Position numbers and translations under genes: made by a program. The notes below the pieces were generated by a model. That model made no database searches. It was not told where the DNA came from and was given only the letters and a program-made list of their open reading frames with translations. Shown piece by piece: positions 36,569-47,474 of a stretch of 64,000 nt of DNA. Position 1 is the first letter of the stretch, and each line of letters starts with the position of its first letter. The stretch comes from Sulfurospirillum sp. UCH001. Lineage in GTDB: Bacteria; Campylobacterota; Campylobacteria; Campylobacterales; Sulfurospirillaceae. Location: NCBI RefSeq assembly GCF_001548035.1, contig NZ_AP014723.1:1674001-1738000 (forward strand). Reading direction: 5' to 3'.

Positions 36569-36640
36569 CCACATCTTTTATTAGAATTTAATGAAGAAAA
36601 TCTAATCTCCAAACACACTCACTCAAGGAGAGTTACACTT

Positions 36641-38497
36641 ATGGCTTCAAAAGAACTCTATACATTACTAGAAGAACTTTTTGCGGAAAATGAAAAATCA
36701 TACGTTACGTATGAAAACGTTATGGACCTTTTTGTAAAGCCTCCAACCCCTGCAAACGTCAAAAAATTGATGAGCCTTTTAGAAAAATACAAAGTTACAC
36801 TAATCTCTTCTGCTGAAATTGCGAAAATGCGCAATAAAGAAGAAGCAAGAAGACGTGAAGAAGAACAACAAAAAATTAAAGACGATGCCCTTGAAGAAGA
36901 GTTTGATCTTGCTAGCGAAAAAGAACTCCTAGAATGGTCACGCAGTGACAGCCCTGTTAGGATGTATCTTCGTGAAATGGGACAAATTTCTCTTTTAACC
37001 AAAGATGAAGAGATTGACATCAGTAAAAAAATTGAATTTGGTGAAGATATTATTATCGATGCGTTCTGTTCTGTTCCTTACTTGATTGACTTTATTTTGG
37101 ATTACAAAGAAGCGCTTATCAACCGTGAGCGTCGTGTCAAAGAGCTTTTCAAAACCTTTGAAGACGACACCGATGATGATGGTGACGATGAAGAATTTGA
37201 TGATGAAGAAGGCGAAGAAGGCGAAGAGAAAAAAACCTTCTCTAAAAAAGACAATACACGAACTGAAAAAGTTATCGAGAGCTTTAAGTCTTTAGAGAAA
37301 GCAAAAAAAGATTGGCTCAAAAGTCTTACAAGACCACCAGAAGAGAACTTGGATGATCCTGAAGAGATGATGAACTACGATCTAGGTCTTGCATACAAAA
37401 AGAAACTTCTTAAAGACGCACTTATGGATCTTGGACCGACAAGTAAACTCATTAATGAGCTTGTAAAGTCTATGGAGACAGCGCTTAAGAGTGACTTTGA
37501 ATTTGACAAAGAACTCAAACGTTTAGAGTACCGTTTACCACTTTTCAATGATACACTAAGAGAAAACCATGCAAAACTTTTAGGAAACATTGTTGATCTT
37601 ACAAAAGAAGATATCACAACGATGGTTCCAGAAGCTACAATGGTTTCTACATACATGGAAATCAAAAAGCTTTTTCAAACAAAGGAAGCCAGTAAACAAG
37701 GTTTTGATCTTGACCCAGAAAAACTCAAAGAGGTTTTAGAGCAAATCAAACGTGGTAAAAAAATTGCTGACGAATCAAAAACACGTATGGCAAAAAGTAA
37801 CCTTCGTCTGGTTGTTTCTATCGCTAAACGTTATACCAACCGTGGTTTACCATTCCTTGACCTCATTCAAGAAGGTAACATCGGTTTGATGAAAGCGGTT
37901 GATAAATTTGAGTACAAAAAAGGCTATAAATTCTCAACGTATGCCACATGGTGGATCCGTCAAGCAATTTCTAGAGCGATTGCAGATCAAGCGCGTACCA
38001 TTCGTATTCCGATTCATATGATCGAGACGATTAACCGTATCAATAAAATCATTCGTAAACACCTTCAAGAAGAAGGTAAAGAGCCTGATATTGAGACCAT
38101 TGCACAAGAAGTGGGACTCAGTGCTGATAAAGTCAAGAACGTTATTAAAATCACAAAAGAGCCTATTTCATTGGAAGCACCAATTGGTAACGAAGACGAT
38201 GGTAAATTTGGAGACTTTGTTGAAGACAAAAGCTCTGTTGCGCCGATTGATCATATCTTAAAATCTGACCTTAAAGATCAAATTGATGAAGTTTTAGATC
38301 AACTCAATGACAGAGAAAAAGCGGTTATTCGTATGCGTTTTGGTTTAATGCACGATGAGAGCGATAGAACGCTTGAAGAGATTGGTAAAGAACTCAATGT
38401 TACACGTGAGCGTGTACGCCAGATAGAGAGTTCAGCGATCAAAAAACTTAAACATCCTAAAGTTGGACGTAAACTTAAAAACTATATCGAAAGTTAA
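36641..38497 (+). CDS. rpoD: RNA polymerase primary sigma factor RpoD (sigma70)
   Basis: 618 residues: region 1.1 (about 1-90), region 1.2 ([20 protein letters not shown]), a non-conserved region with a strongly acidic run of Asp/Glu near 175-200, region 2 ([33 protein letters not shown]), region 3, and region 4 helix-turn-helix ([19 protein letters not shown]). Housekeeping sigma factor. A GGAGAG site precedes the ATG. The following gene starts 2 bp after the stop. Confidence 0.97.
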   Translation: MASKELYTLLEELFAENEKSYVTYENVMDLFVKPPTPANVKKLMSLLEKYKVTLISSAEIAKMRNKEEARRREEEQQKIKDDALEEEFDLASEKELLEWSRSDSPVRMYLREMGQISLLTKDEEIDISKKIEFGEDIIIDAFCSVPYLIDFILDYKEALINRERRVKELFKTFEDDTDDDGDDEEFDDEEGEEGEEKKTFSKKDNTRTEKVIESFKSLEKAKKDWLKSLTRPPEENLDDPEEMMNYDLGLAYKKKLLKDALMDLGPTSKLINELVKSMETALKSDFEFDKELKRLEYRLPLFNDTLRENHAKLLGNIVDLTKEDITTMVPEATMVSTYMEIKKLFQTKEASKQGFDLDPEKLKEVLEQIKRGKKIADESKTRMAKSNLRLVVSIAKRYTNRGLPFLDLIQEGNIGLMKAVDKFEYKKGYKFSTYATWWIRQAISRAIADQARTIRIPIHMIETINRINKIIRKHLQEEGKEPDIETIAQEVGLSADKVKNVIKITKEPISLEAPIGNEDDGKFGDFVEDKSSVAPIDHILKSDLKDQIDEVLDQLNDREKAVIRMRFGLMHDESDRTLEEIGKELNVTRERVRQIESSAIKKLKHPKVGRKLKNYIES

Positions 38498-38499
38498 TC

Positions 38500-39186
38500 A
38501 TGAGTAGTTTTGCTGAAGCATGGATTGAACACGACTACAATCCTTTTATTGTTTTTGACAGCACAGGCAAGATCATTTCCCTCAACCAAGAAGCGCAATA
38601 CCTTCTTGGTGAGGTCAACCATAAAAAAATCTTCGACATTGCTCAAACTTATGCCAGTATGACATACGGTTTTAAGACAACGATTGTTGATATCTCCTTT
38701 AGTTCTTATAAATTTTATGCGATTACCGTTGGGTATGATGATGAAAGTTCTATTGGAATAAAACTCTATAAAAGTGCCACAAAAAAATTTGCCAATGTTG
38801 AAGAATATGGCGAAAGCGTCAATATCTATGCACTCTTAGATCTATGTATTAGCGCTTCCTCTACAAATGCAAATATTAAATTTAAAAAAGAGTTTGACCC
38901 AACGTTCCCAGATGTTCGACTGAAAGTTGAAGACTTTATGAAGCTTCTTACAAAAGTCTATCAGTCACACATCAATTCTCCTGTCATTATTACACGTTTA
39001 GCCCTTATTACGGGTGAATACATTCGCTTCAACAATAAAAAATACCCTATTTTTGCCATATCAATTAAAGGTGATTATAGAGATAAAAGTTATGAAAAAA
39101 GTATTGAAGAGATTGGTATTAAAAGTAACTGCACCATTCATTTCGAGCACGACGAAACACTCATTCACGCAGCATTAGTTTCCTAG
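38500..39186 (+). CDS. Unknown protein cotranscribed with rpoD, PAS-like N-terminus
   Basis: 228 residues, cytoplasmic, no membrane segment. The first 60 residues (NPFIVFDSTGKIISLNQEAQ) have the look of a PAS core; the second half (about 100-228) resembles the layout of a histidine-kinase DHp/ATPase pair but lacks an H-box, N-box or G-box, so it should not be a kinase. Starts two bases after the rpoD stop, so coupling is near certain. Function unknown; a regulatory partner of RpoD or a degenerate sensor is possible. Confidence 0.7.
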   Translation: MSSFAEAWIEHDYNPFIVFDSTGKIISLNQEAQYLLGEVNHKKIFDIAQTYASMTYGFKTTIVDISFSSYKFYAITVGYDDESSIGIKLYKSATKKFANVEEYGESVNIYALLDLCISASSTNANIKFKKEFDPTFPDVRLKVEDFMKLLTKVYQSHINSPVIITRLALITGEYIRFNNKKYPIFAISIKGDYRDKSYEKSIEEIGIKSNCTIHFEHDETLIHAALVS

Positions 39187-39199
39187 AAATTTGAAAGAA

Positions 39200-39223
39200 G
39201 TGACCTACGTTTTAGTAGGTCAC
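39200..39223. terminator. Bidirectional terminator between the rpoD operon and acs
   Basis: Perfect 9-bp stem GTGACCTAC / GTAGGTCAC with loop GTTTTA between convergent genes; weak T-tail. Confidence 0.6.
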
Positions 39224-39232
39224 CATATAGTA

Positions 39233-41179
39233 TTAAAATTCGATGAGATTTTGAATTTTCTCAACGATGCTTGGATCTTCAAGCGTTGAGATATCTTGAG
39301 TAATAGGCTCTTTCTTCGCAATAGAACGTAAAATTCTTCTCATGATCTTACCGCTTCTGGTTTTTGGAAGACCTGGTACGAAACGGATGGCATCAAGCTT
39401 AGCGATATTACCGATCTCTTTTACGATGAGCTTGTTGAGCTCTTGAATCATGTAAACCTCTTCGCTTAGGCTATCCATACCTTTGATAACGATGTAAGCA
39501 AAAATACCCTCACCTTTAATTGGATCAGGACGTCCAACAACAGCAACCTCTGCAACGTTCTCATGGTGTGCAAGAACGGCTTCAATTTCAGCCGTACCAA
39601 TTCTATGACCTGAAACGTTGATAACGTCATCTGTCCTTCCTGTAATGATGATATAGCCGTCATCATCATACATCGCTCCATCACCGGAGAAGTAAACAGG
39701 TTTACCATCTTTTTTACAATCCCCGAAATAGGATTTTACAAAACGGTCACTATCGCCCCAGATATTGCGAATCATCGATGGCCAAGGTTTTGTGATACAT
39801 AAAAATCCTTTTTCACCTTTAGGTGTTGGATTACCATGCTCATCAATAATCTCTGCTTTAATTCCTGGAAGTGGGAATGTAGCAGAACCTGGTTTAATCG
39901 GTGTTGCACCAGGAAGTGGTGTAATCATGTGACCACCCGTTTCTGTCTGCCACCATGTATCAACGATTGGACAGTTTCCACCACCAATCTCTTCATAGTA
40001 CCACATCCATGCATCTGGGTTGATTGGCTCACCAACGGTTCCAAGAACTTTAAGTGAACTTAGATCATATTTTTTCGGTGCATCAGCGCCTTCTTTATGT
40101 AACAAACGAATCGCTGTTGGAGCCGTATAGAACTGATTAACTCTGTGTTCCTCAATCATACTCCACCATCTGCCTACATCTGGGAACGTTGGAACACCCT
40201 CATACATAATCGTCGTTGCACCCATTGCAAGTGGTCCATAGACAATGTATGTATGTCCGGTAATCCAACCAACGTCTGCTGTACACCAGAAGGTATCGTT
40301 CTCTTTTACATCAAAAACGTGCTCCATCGTGTATTGTGCCCAAAGAATGTAACCAGCACTTCCGTGTTGAACACCTTTTGGCTTACCTGTACTTCCTGAT
40401 GTATAAAGAAGGAATAATGGATCTTCAGAATCCATCCACTCAGGATCACAGTACTGAGACTCGTTCATGATGATTTCGTTATAAACATAGTCACGGCCTG
40501 GAACATAGTCGATATCTTCAAAGTTTCTTTGAACGATCAATACTTTTTCACAGCACTCACACCCTACTTTTAACGCTTCATCAACCACTGGTTTTAACAT
40601 ATATGGTTTACCACGTCTAAATGCACCATCGGCAGTAATAACGAGTTTTGCCTGAGCATCTTGAATACGATCACGCAATGCTTCAGCGGAGAAACCACCA
40701 AAAACAACAGAGTGAATTGCACCAATTTTTGCACATGCTAGCATCGCAAATGCAGCTTCTGGAATCATTGGCATATAAAGGACAACACGGTCGCCCTTTT
40801 TAATGCCAAATTTATTGCGCATAAGATTTGCTAAACGATTTACTCTATAAAAAAGTTGAAGATAGGTAATGATACGACGCTTACCATCTTCACCTTCCCA
40901 AATAATAGCCGCTTTGTTTTTTCGTGTCTTTAAATGACGCCCTAAACACTGATGCGTAACGTTTAATTTGCCACCCTCGAACCATTTATAAAATGGAGCG
41001 TTATCCTCATTCAAAACTCTATCATAAGGTTTAAACCACTCAATTTTTTCTCTCGCAAGCTTATCCCAATATCCCTCAAAATCCTCGTCTGCTTGGATGC
41101 AAAGCTCTTTGTATTCGCACATATTTTTAATTCTGGCTTCTTTACTTAAAGCTCTACTTGGTTCAAAAAGTTGTGACAT
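39233..41179 (-). CDS. acs: Acetyl-CoA synthetase (AMP-forming)
   Basis: 648 residues, full Acs length. Adenylation motif [16 protein letters not shown], core motifs [11 protein letters not shown] and [10 protein letters not shown], hinge region [14 protein letters not shown] and the catalytic, acetylation-regulated Lys at about 611 in [10 protein letters not shown]. Converts acetate, ATP and CoA to acetyl-CoA. Third gene of yjcH-actP-acs; 37 bp separate it from actP. Confidence 0.97.
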   Translation of the reverse strand: MSQLFEPSRALSKEARIKNMCEYKELCIQADEDFEGYWDKLAREKIEWFKPYDRVLNEDNAPFYKWFEGGKLNVTHQCLGRHLKTRKNKAAIIWEGEDGKRRIITYLQLFYRVNRLANLMRNKFGIKKGDRVVLYMPMIPEAAFAMLACAKIGAIHSVVFGGFSAEALRDRIQDAQAKLVITADGAFRRGKPYMLKPVVDEALKVGCECCEKVLIVQRNFEDIDYVPGRDYVYNEIIMNESQYCDPEWMDSEDPLFLLYTSGSTGKPKGVQHGSAGYILWAQYTMEHVFDVKENDTFWCTADVGWITGHTYIVYGPLAMGATTIMYEGVPTFPDVGRWWSMIEEHRVNQFYTAPTAIRLLHKEGADAPKKYDLSSLKVLGTVGEPINPDAWMWYYEEIGGGNCPIVDTWWQTETGGHMITPLPGATPIKPGSATFPLPGIKAEIIDEHGNPTPKGEKGFLCITKPWPSMIRNIWGDSDRFVKSYFGDCKKDGKPVYFSGDGAMYDDDGYIIITGRTDDVINVSGHRIGTAEIEAVLAHHENVAEVAVVGRPDPIKGEGIFAYIVIKGMDSLSEEVYMIQELNKLIVKEIGNIAKLDAIRFVPGLPKTRSGKIMRRILRSIAKKEPITQDISTLEDPSIVEKIQNLIEF

Positions 41180-41216
41180 TGTTACTATCCTTTTTTATAA
41201 TTTTCTCATAATGTAA

Positions 41217-42857
41217 TTAGTGGCTTGAAGCGCCCTCTGCTCCAATTCCTGTTTGGCTTCTGATAAATTGATGATCATACGCCGCTATCTCTTTTGCTGC
41301 ATTTTCGCTCTTATCCATTAAAGAGAAGATCCAAATACCTGCAAAAGCTACTGTCATCGAGAACAACGCTGGGTTACCATAAGCGTAGATTGCTGTTTTA
41401 TTACCTAAAACATCTACCCATACCGCTTTACTTAGTATTACCAAAACAATCGCTGTTAAAAGTCCTAAACTACCGCCCCAAACTGCGCCTTTAGTTGTAA
41501 GCTTTCTCCAGAACATTGAGAGGAAAAGAATCGGGAAGTTAGCACTTGCTGCAATCGCAAACGCAAGACCAACCATGAACGCGATATTTTGCTTTTCAAA
41601 CGCAATGCCTAAGATAATCGCTACGATACCAAGAGCAATCGTAGAGTACTTAGAAACTCTCATCTCTGTCATTTCATCTACTCTGCCACGTGCAAAAACG
41701 TTTGCATAAAGATCATGACTTACCGCACTTGCACCTGCAAGTGTAAGACCTGAAACAACCGCTAAAATTGTTGCAAAAGCAACCGCTGAGATAAATCCTA
41801 GGAATAAGTTTCCACCAATTGCATGTGCTGTGTGAATCGCAGACATGTTACCACCACCAATGATACCACCCTTGACTGGATCAAGATACGTTGGGTCATT
41901 TGTAAGTAATACGATAGCACCAAAACCTATGATAAAAGTTAAAATATAAAAATAACCTATAAAACCTGTCGCATAAAAAACAGATTTACGAGCTTCTTTT
42001 GCATCACTAACGGTAAAGAATCTCATCAAGATATGTGGAAGACCAGCTGTTCCAAACATCAAGGCAATTCCTAAGCTAATCGCAGAAATTGGGTCACTTA
42101 CAAGTCCACCAGGTGCCATAATAGAAGCACTCTTCTTTGCAGCTACGGCTTGAGAGAAAAGTGTCTCAAAGCTAAAGCCCACTTTGTACATAATCATGAT
42201 TGCCATGAACGATGCACCAGAGAGGAGTAAAACCGCTTTGATGATTTGAACCCATGTTGTTGCCAACATGCCACCAAAAGTAACATATAAAATCATCAAA
42301 ATACCCACCATGATGACCGCATACTCATAATCAAGACCAAACAAAATTTGGATTAACTGACCAGCACCAACCATTTGAGCAATCAAATAAAGTGCTACCG
42401 TTGCCAATGAACCAAATGCAGCAAGAGTTCGAATCGGTGTTTGTTGTAAACGATACGAAGCAACATCTGAAAAGGTGTATTTACCCAAGTTCCTAAGTTG
42501 TTCAGCGACCAAGAAAAGGATAATTGGCCAACCAACAAGGAAACCAATAGAATAAATTAACCCATCAAATCCTTTGAGGTAAACAAGTCCTGAAATACCA
42601 AGGAAGGATGCAGCAGACATATAATCACCTGCAATCGCTAAACCATTTTGGAAACCTGTAATTCCTCCACCTGCAGTGTAGAAATCTTTAGCCGTTTTAG
42701 TACGACGTGCTGCCCAATACGTAATGCCAAGCGTTGCAAGAACGAAAAGCAAGAACATGACAATCGCAGAAACATTGATGTCTCTCTTGCCACTAAACTG
42801 AGCATCAGCAGCCCATAAAAAATTTGAAAGCGTTAAAAGTAATAAGCCCCATTTCAT
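41217..42857 (-). CDS. actP: Cation/acetate symporter ActP
   Basis: 546 residues, sodium:solute symporter family. It starts with a hydrophobic, signal-like segment ([16 protein letters not shown]) and then 13 or so membrane helices; [20 protein letters not shown] and [20 protein letters not shown] match ActP. Takes up acetate for the adjacent acs. Its ATG overlaps the yjcH stop (ATGA). Confidence 0.94.
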   Translation of the reverse strand: MKWGLLLLTLSNFLWAADAQFSGKRDINVSAIVMFLLFVLATLGITYWAARRTKTAKDFYTAGGGITGFQNGLAIAGDYMSAASFLGISGLVYLKGFDGLIYSIGFLVGWPIILFLVAEQLRNLGKYTFSDVASYRLQQTPIRTLAAFGSLATVALYLIAQMVGAGQLIQILFGLDYEYAVIMVGILMILYVTFGGMLATTWVQIIKAVLLLSGASFMAIMIMYKVGFSFETLFSQAVAAKKSASIMAPGGLVSDPISAISLGIALMFGTAGLPHILMRFFTVSDAKEARKSVFYATGFIGYFYILTFIIGFGAIVLLTNDPTYLDPVKGGIIGGGNMSAIHTAHAIGGNLFLGFISAVAFATILAVVSGLTLAGASAVSHDLYANVFARGRVDEMTEMRVSKYSTIALGIVAIILGIAFEKQNIAFMVGLAFAIAASANFPILFLSMFWRKLTTKGAVWGGSLGLLTAIVLVILSKAVWVDVLGNKTAIYAYGNPALFSMTVAFAGIWIFSLMDKSENAAKEIAAYDHQFIRSQTGIGAEGASSH

Positions 42858-43168
42858 TTTTCGCCCCTTGCTTCTTCTTTGATTTGGTTGGTTAAGTCAT
42901 CAAATTCACCATTCGCTCTTTGAGTATAAATACCCGTAAGTACAAATGCGATAATAATGACGCCAAGCCCAACAGGGATACCGACTGTGGTAACACCTTC
43001 TCCAAGTTTTACTGCAAATGTTGCAGGGGAAAAAGCAATTACAAGGATGAAAGAGTAGTAGACAACTAACATAACAATCGCTAGTTTCCATGCAAAACTA
43101 CTTCTTTTTTGTACGAGTTCGGCAAATTTTGGATTGGCCTGCACTCTGTCGTAGATATTCTGACTCAT
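42854..43168 (-). CDS. yjcH: DUF485 membrane protein YjcH
   Basis: 104 residues with two transmembrane helices and the DUF485 features [20 protein letters not shown] and [13 protein letters not shown]. Always paired with ActP; probably an accessory of the symporter. ATG 43168 has AGGAG 7 nt upstream; the longer frame to 43228 covers the promoter repeats. Confidence 0.9.
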   Translation of the reverse strand: MSQNIYDRVQANPKFAELVQKRSSFAWKLAIVMLVVYYSFILVIAFSPATFAVKLGEGVTTVGIPVGLGVIIIAFVLTGIYTQRANGEFDDLTNQIKEEARGEK

Positions 43169-43205
43169 AAATGCTCCTTCAATGTGATTTGGTAGCCATG
43201 GTGAC

Positions 43206-43242
43206 ATTGTAAAGAAGTAACGTAGCATTATCGTAGCATTTT
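43206..43242 (-). promoter_or_regulatory. Promoter and tandem regulator site of yjcH-actP-acs
   Basis: Two direct repeats CGTAGCATTAT / CGTAGCATTTT (plus strand, 43221-43231 and 43232-43242) with exactly 11-bp period lie just upstream of a minus-strand TACAAT (-10-like, 43206-43211). That arrangement matches activation by an OmpR-family regulator; the regulator encoded next door is the obvious candidate (inference). Confidence 0.55.
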
Positions 43243-43298
43243 GAGCCTAGGAATATAAAGGAGATTTTTTTGAAAAAATATGAGTAAAAATGTAACTT

Positions 43299-43976
43299 TT
43301 AGCGACTCTTTTCGGGAAAATACTTCTCAATCTTATAACCAACCCCTTTAAGATTGATAATAAAATCTTCCTTAAGAAGCTTGCGAAAACGGCTTATTTC
43401 AGCCCTAATTGAGGCATTGTCGATAGGTTCATCATTCCAAACATAACTACGGAATTTTTCAAAGTCAACAACCACACCTATGTTCTCACAGAGTAATGTA
43501 ACTATTTGTAACTGCTTCTTTGTAAGTACTTGCACGTTGTTGTTGTAAAAAAGCATTTGCTCTTCTTTCGAGAAAACATATTTTGGGCTTAAAATGATAT
43601 GTTTGAGCTTTTTGATTTCATACTCTTTCTTGATTTTATCGATGCGAATGCCTAGCTCTTTGAGATGGAATGGTTTTTTGAGATAATCCGAAGCACCAAG
43701 TTCAAAAGCCTTGCTGATATCCTCAATGTCCACATTGGCACTAATAAAAATCGTCGGAAATGCATGATTCATTTCATTGAGAGCTTTGAGCAAATTCAGC
43801 CCATTCATTTTAGGGATGTTGATGTCTAGAAGCAGCAGATCAAACATATCTTGTTTAATAGCTTCAAAGGCTTCTTCGCCATTGCCAAAAGAGATGACTT
43901 TATGACCCAGTGCTTCTAAATACTCTTCAATAGAGCTTCGTAACATCAATTCGTCTTCAAGTAGTAGTATTTTCAT
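43299..43976 (-). CDS. OmpR-family response regulator next to the acetate genes
   Basis: 225 residues: receiver with phospho-Asp in LLLLDINIPKMNGL and Lys in YLKKPFHLKELG; C-terminal winged helix (VLTKKQLQIVTLLCENIG, SIRAEISRFRKLLKED). Follows its kinase by 2 bp and precedes yjcH by 130 bp. Context is like CrbSR/MxtR-ErdR acetate control, but those regulators have LuxR-type domains, so this would be a different type of regulator in the same role (inference). Confidence 0.88.
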   Translation of the reverse strand: MKILLLEDELMLRSSIEEYLEALGHKVISFGNGEEAFEAIKQDMFDLLLLDINIPKMNGLNLLKALNEMNHAFPTIFISANVDIEDISKAFELGASDYLKKPFHLKELGIRIDKIKKEYEIKKLKHIILSPKYVFSKEEQMLFYNNNVQVLTKKQLQIVTLLCENIGVVVDFEKFRSYVWNDEPIDNASIRAEISRFRKLLKEDFIINLKGVGYKIEKYFPEKSR

Positions 43977-43978
43977 GC

Positions 43979-45451
43979 TTATCCTTTAGCAAATCGATAA
44001 CGGAAAAGTGTTTTTGACTCATCGGAAATAACGGTAATGGTAACATCATTTGCATCGCATATCTCTTTGACAATATTCAGTCCCAAACCAAATCCCCCAC
44101 GTGCTTCATCTTCACGGTAATAACGATCAAAGAGCTGTTCTGGCGCTTTAATCTTCTCTCCGCAATTTTGTACCTCAAATACAATATTCTCTTGTTCTGC
44201 GTAAAGCCTGATGTGTACAGGCTGCTTTTCATAGCTGTATTTGATAGCATTAGAGAGATTATTGTCGCAGATACGCTGAAGCTCGATCTCATTAAAAACA
44301 ATGAATAAATCTCGTGTAATGTCTGTAATAATATGCAGTTTATTGCCCTCAGCTACGTCTTCAAAATACTCCACTCGCTCTGTGACAAATTTTGAAAAAT
44401 CAATCATCGCCTTTTCATAAACTACTCTATCTTTTTTCACCACATACGCTAAATCTTCATAAATGTTATCCAGTACTTTAACAGCAGCCTCAATTTTGAT
44501 GAGATACGGATTTTTTTCAAATTTGAGGTTATAGAGATCAATGTTCATCAAGATAATTGAAAGTGGTGTATTGATCTCATGAATGGCATTTTTCACAAAG
44601 CGGTCTTGCTTTTCAAGCAACTCTTGTGTAAAGTCAATAGAACGTTTAAGCTCTATAGTCTTTTGTTCAACAATCTCTTCAAGATTGCTGTTAAGCTCCA
44701 CTAGAGCACTGTTTTTATTTTTAATCTCTTCAATCATCACATTTGCATGGGTTACAATCTCTTGGAACTCTTGAAATTTGATCTTTTCCATATCGATAAA
44801 TTCATAGTTTTGAGACGCTTTTTTGAACGAATAGACAATAAAACGAATTTCACGCTTCATAATATCGCTGACATAACGATACTCAACCGTACTGACCAAG
44901 TATAAAAAGAGCGTAAGCATATAAATTTTCAAAACAAAATTGATGATTTTATCTTCATACGCTTTTTTCTTCTCAGCCAAAACATCTTCAATACTATGAG
45001 TACTGACGCCACTGCCTAAAACAAGTCCTAAGGGTTCATATGTTTTTGTCAGAACAATGTCTTTACCCACATCTTCAAGACTCAGCGCCGCGGTACGGTA
45101 AAAGACGACCCCTGAACTATCTTGTAAAAAGAGATAGGTTTGCATCTCTATATTGGAGGTAAGGGCATTAATATCCTCTTTAAGCTTTTGGTAGATCTGC
45201 TCTTTCGGAAGATTTTGGCTCTGTTTGTAGCGATATTCTGTGATATTGTAAAGAAGATTGAGTTGTGTTTCTACACTTTTTTGCTGGGCTTGGATATACC
45301 CTTCTTCGATGATTTTGATCTCTTTTTTAAAATCCAAATACTCGTTCACGATAATCAAACATGCCGATATAAAAGCAAAAAGACCCGCAAAAAGTATCGC
45401 CATAAAATTAATTTGGTTGATGCTTTTATTATCTTTTCTTTTTTGTAGCAA
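43979..45451 (-). CDS. Sensor histidine kinase next to the acetate genes
   Basis: 490 residues: TM1 about 17-37, periplasmic domain about 40-180, TM2 about 185-203, coiled-coil linker (ALVELNSNLEEIVEQKT), H-box FVKNAIHEINTPLSIILMN, and ATPase domain with NNLSNAIKYSYE and GGFGLGLNIVKE. Start is TTG with AAAGGA about 7 nt upstream; no ATG fits before TM1 except one at residue 17. Probably senses a small metabolite or redox cue and drives the adjacent regulator. Confidence 0.88.
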   Translation of the reverse strand: MLQKRKDNKSINQINFMAILFAGLFAFISACLIIVNEYLDFKKEIKIIEEGYIQAQQKSVETQLNLLYNITEYRYKQSQNLPKEQIYQKLKEDINALTSNIEMQTYLFLQDSSGVVFYRTAALSLEDVGKDIVLTKTYEPLGLVLGSGVSTHSIEDVLAEKKKAYEDKIINFVLKIYMLTLFLYLVSTVEYRYVSDIMKREIRFIVYSFKKASQNYEFIDMEKIKFQEFQEIVTHANVMIEEIKNKNSALVELNSNLEEIVEQKTIELKRSIDFTQELLEKQDRFVKNAIHEINTPLSIILMNIDLYNLKFEKNPYLIKIEAAVKVLDNIYEDLAYVVKKDRVVYEKAMIDFSKFVTERVEYFEDVAEGNKLHIITDITRDLFIVFNEIELQRICDNNLSNAIKYSYEKQPVHIRLYAEQENIVFEVQNCGEKIKAPEQLFDRYYREDEARGGFGLGLNIVKEICDANDVTITVISDESKTLFRYRFAKG

Positions 45452-45531
45452 AAAAATCCTTTACCGATAAGCTCTTGGTGGCTATTTTACCCATTTTATA
45501 CCCAAAGTAGGAGATATAAAATCCTTTTTGG

Positions 45532-45537
45532 TATAAT
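45532..45537 (+). promoter_or_regulatory. Probable -10 element of aguA
   Basis: TATAAT (in GGTATAATTT) 33 nt upstream of the aguA start codon; no recognisable -35. Confidence 0.45.
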
Positions 45538-45570
45538 TTACGTTTAATACACGCTACATGGAGTTACACA

Positions 45571-46563
45571 ATGAAAATCAGAATACCAGCAGAATGGGAA
45601 GAACAAGAAGCACTTATTGTCGTTTTCCCTCCCAAACAGAGTGACTGGGCACACTCCATTGAAGAGATTCATCAAACGTATCTGACATTCATTACTACCA
45701 TCGCACGTTTTCAAAAGTGTATGGTTATATGTGAAGACAAAAAGGCTCTGGCAAATTTACTACCAACCTTGCAAAACATCGAACTCATCCAAATGCCAAC
45801 AAATGATACATGGATTCGAGATTTTGGTGGTATCAATATCTATAAAAATCATAAACGCCGTACCTATGACTTCATCTTTAATGCATGGGGCAATAAGTTT
45901 GAGGCAAACCTTGATAATAGTGTCACACGACAACTGTTTGAAGAAGGTTATTTAGAAGGAAAACTAAAAAGTTTTGATTTTGTACTTGAGGGTGGAAGTA
46001 TCGATAGTAATGGTCATGGTGTTATGCTTTCAACAGCCTATTGTTTGTATGAGCAAAACCGCAATTCTCACCTCTCTAAAAAGAAAATCAGACAAACACT
46101 CGTAGAGCTTTTTGGACTCAAAGAACTTATCGTGCTTGAACATGGAGCACTTATGGGCGATGACACAGACTCGCACATCGATACATTGGCCCGCTTTATC
46201 AATAAAAATACCATTGCTTATGTTAAGTGCTATGACAAAAACGATGAGCATTACAAAGAACTACGCAAAATGGAGAAAGAGCTTCAAAAAACAGATTTTC
46301 ATCTGCTTCCTTTGCCGTTGCCATCAGCTAAATATTTCAATAACCATCGTATTCCTGCAACCTATATGAACTTTGTACTCATTAACAATGCCGTACTGGT
46401 TCCAACCTACTCTGATGCTTACGATAAAGAAGTTTTAGCGATTTTTGAACGCTGTTTCCCTGATCGTGAAGTCGTTGGTATCGAATCTTCTGTGCTGATT
46501 CGTGAACATGGAAGCCTTCACTGTGCTTCAATGAATATTTATAAAGAGAGAGATGACGCCTAA
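45571..46563 (+). CDS. aguA: Agmatine deiminase
   Basis: 330 residues of the peptidyl-arginine/agmatine deiminase family. Substrate-binding and catalytic motifs present: NDTWIRDFGGI, EGGSIDSNGHG, HGALMGDDTDSHID and the nucleophile Cys318 in HGSLHCASMN. Converts agmatine to N-carbamoylputrescine and ammonia, a step to putrescine. A carbamoylputrescine amidase is not in the window. The last base overlaps the next gene's ATG. Confidence 0.93.
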   Translation: MKIRIPAEWEEQEALIVVFPPKQSDWAHSIEEIHQTYLTFITTIARFQKCMVICEDKKALANLLPTLQNIELIQMPTNDTWIRDFGGINIYKNHKRRTYDFIFNAWGNKFEANLDNSVTRQLFEEGYLEGKLKSFDFVLEGGSIDSNGHGVMLSTAYCLYEQNRNSHLSKKKIRQTLVELFGLKELIVLEHGALMGDDTDSHIDTLARFINKNTIAYVKCYDKNDEHYKELRKMEKELQKTDFHLLPLPLPSAKYFNNHRIPATYMNFVLINNAVLVPTYSDAYDKEVLAIFERCFPDREVVGIESSVLIREHGSLHCASMNIYKERDDA

Positions 46564-47462
46564 TGACTTTACAAAAAAAAGCGACCATTATTTCAAGTAG
46601 TACCGCTACTTTACTCATTGTTATCAAGTTATTTATTGGTATTTTAAGTGGTTCTGTGGCTGTTCTTGCTTCTGCGATTGATTCTGTTTTAGACTTAATT
46701 GTTTCAGCCTTTAACTATTTTGCGATTACTAAGGCGGAACAACCTGCCAATAAAAAGTTTAACTACGGTAAAGGGAAGATTGAAGCATTAGCCGCAGTTA
46801 TCGAAGGTACTGTTATTACGGTTTCAGGCCTATTTATCTTTTACAGCGCTATTAAAAAAGCAATCTATCATGAACCGTTAGAGCACCTTGAAAACTCCAT
46901 CATCGTTATGATTGTCTCATTGGTCCTTACAATTGCTTTGGTTATTTTCTTGAATTATGTGGCTAAAAAAACGCGTAGCATGGTCGTTAAGTCGGATGCT
47001 CTGCATTATAAAACAGACGTCCTTAGTAACGGTGCTATTTTAGTCTCATTAATACTTATCCAAGTGACAGGATTTGAGTTGATTGACTCCATTATGGGTG
47101 TTGTTATCTCAATTTATATTATCCATTCTGCCTATGAAATTATCAAGGATGGTGTTTACATTTTGCTAGACGCTTCACTGGATGAAGAGATTGTAGAAGG
47201 TATTAAAAATATCATTCTTGGAGAAAAAGAGATCAGCGATTTTCACTATCTTAAAACACGTAAATCTGCCAACACAAACTTTGTCGATGTGCATTTAGTT
47301 TTTAGCCCTGGTATCTCTCTTATGCGTGCACACCATGCGGGAGATCGTATTGAGGAGAAGATCAAAGAGTTAATTCCAGATGGAGAATGGGTTATCAACG
47401 CACACCTAGACCCATATGATGATTCTGAGATGAACGATAAAACAGCAAAGAAGATGGACTAA
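46563..47462 (+). CDS. Cation diffusion facilitator, FieF-like
   Basis: 299 residues: six membrane helices and a cytoplasmic C-terminal domain (about 210-290, YILLDASLDEEIVEGIK to HLDPYDD). Metal sites: DSVLD in TM2 (DxxxD) and HYKTD in TM5 (HxxxD), the pattern of FieF (Fe/Zn) transporters. Exports divalent metal using the proton gradient. TAATG overlap with aguA implies coupling, although no metabolic link is evident; feoAB follows on the opposite strand. Confidence 0.88.
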   Translation: MTLQKKATIISSSTATLLIVIKLFIGILSGSVAVLASAIDSVLDLIVSAFNYFAITKAEQPANKKFNYGKGKIEALAAVIEGTVITVSGLFIFYSAIKKAIYHEPLEHLENSIIVMIVSLVLTIALVIFLNYVAKKTRSMVVKSDALHYKTDVLSNGAILVSLILIQVTGFELIDSIMGVVISIYIIHSAYEIIKDGVYILLDASLDEEIVEGIKNIILGEKEISDFHYLKTRKSANTNFVDVHLVFSPGISLMRAHHAGDRIEEKIKELIPDGEWVINAHLDPYDDSEMNDKTAKKMD

Positions 47463-47473
47463 AATCCATCTTC
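47450..47473. terminator. Bidirectional terminator between the cation exporter gene and feoB
   Basis: Perfect 9-bp stem GAAGATGGA / TCCATCTTC, loop CTAAAA, covering the exporter's stop codon and ending one base before the feoB stop. Confidence 0.65.
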
Positions 47474-47474
47474 T

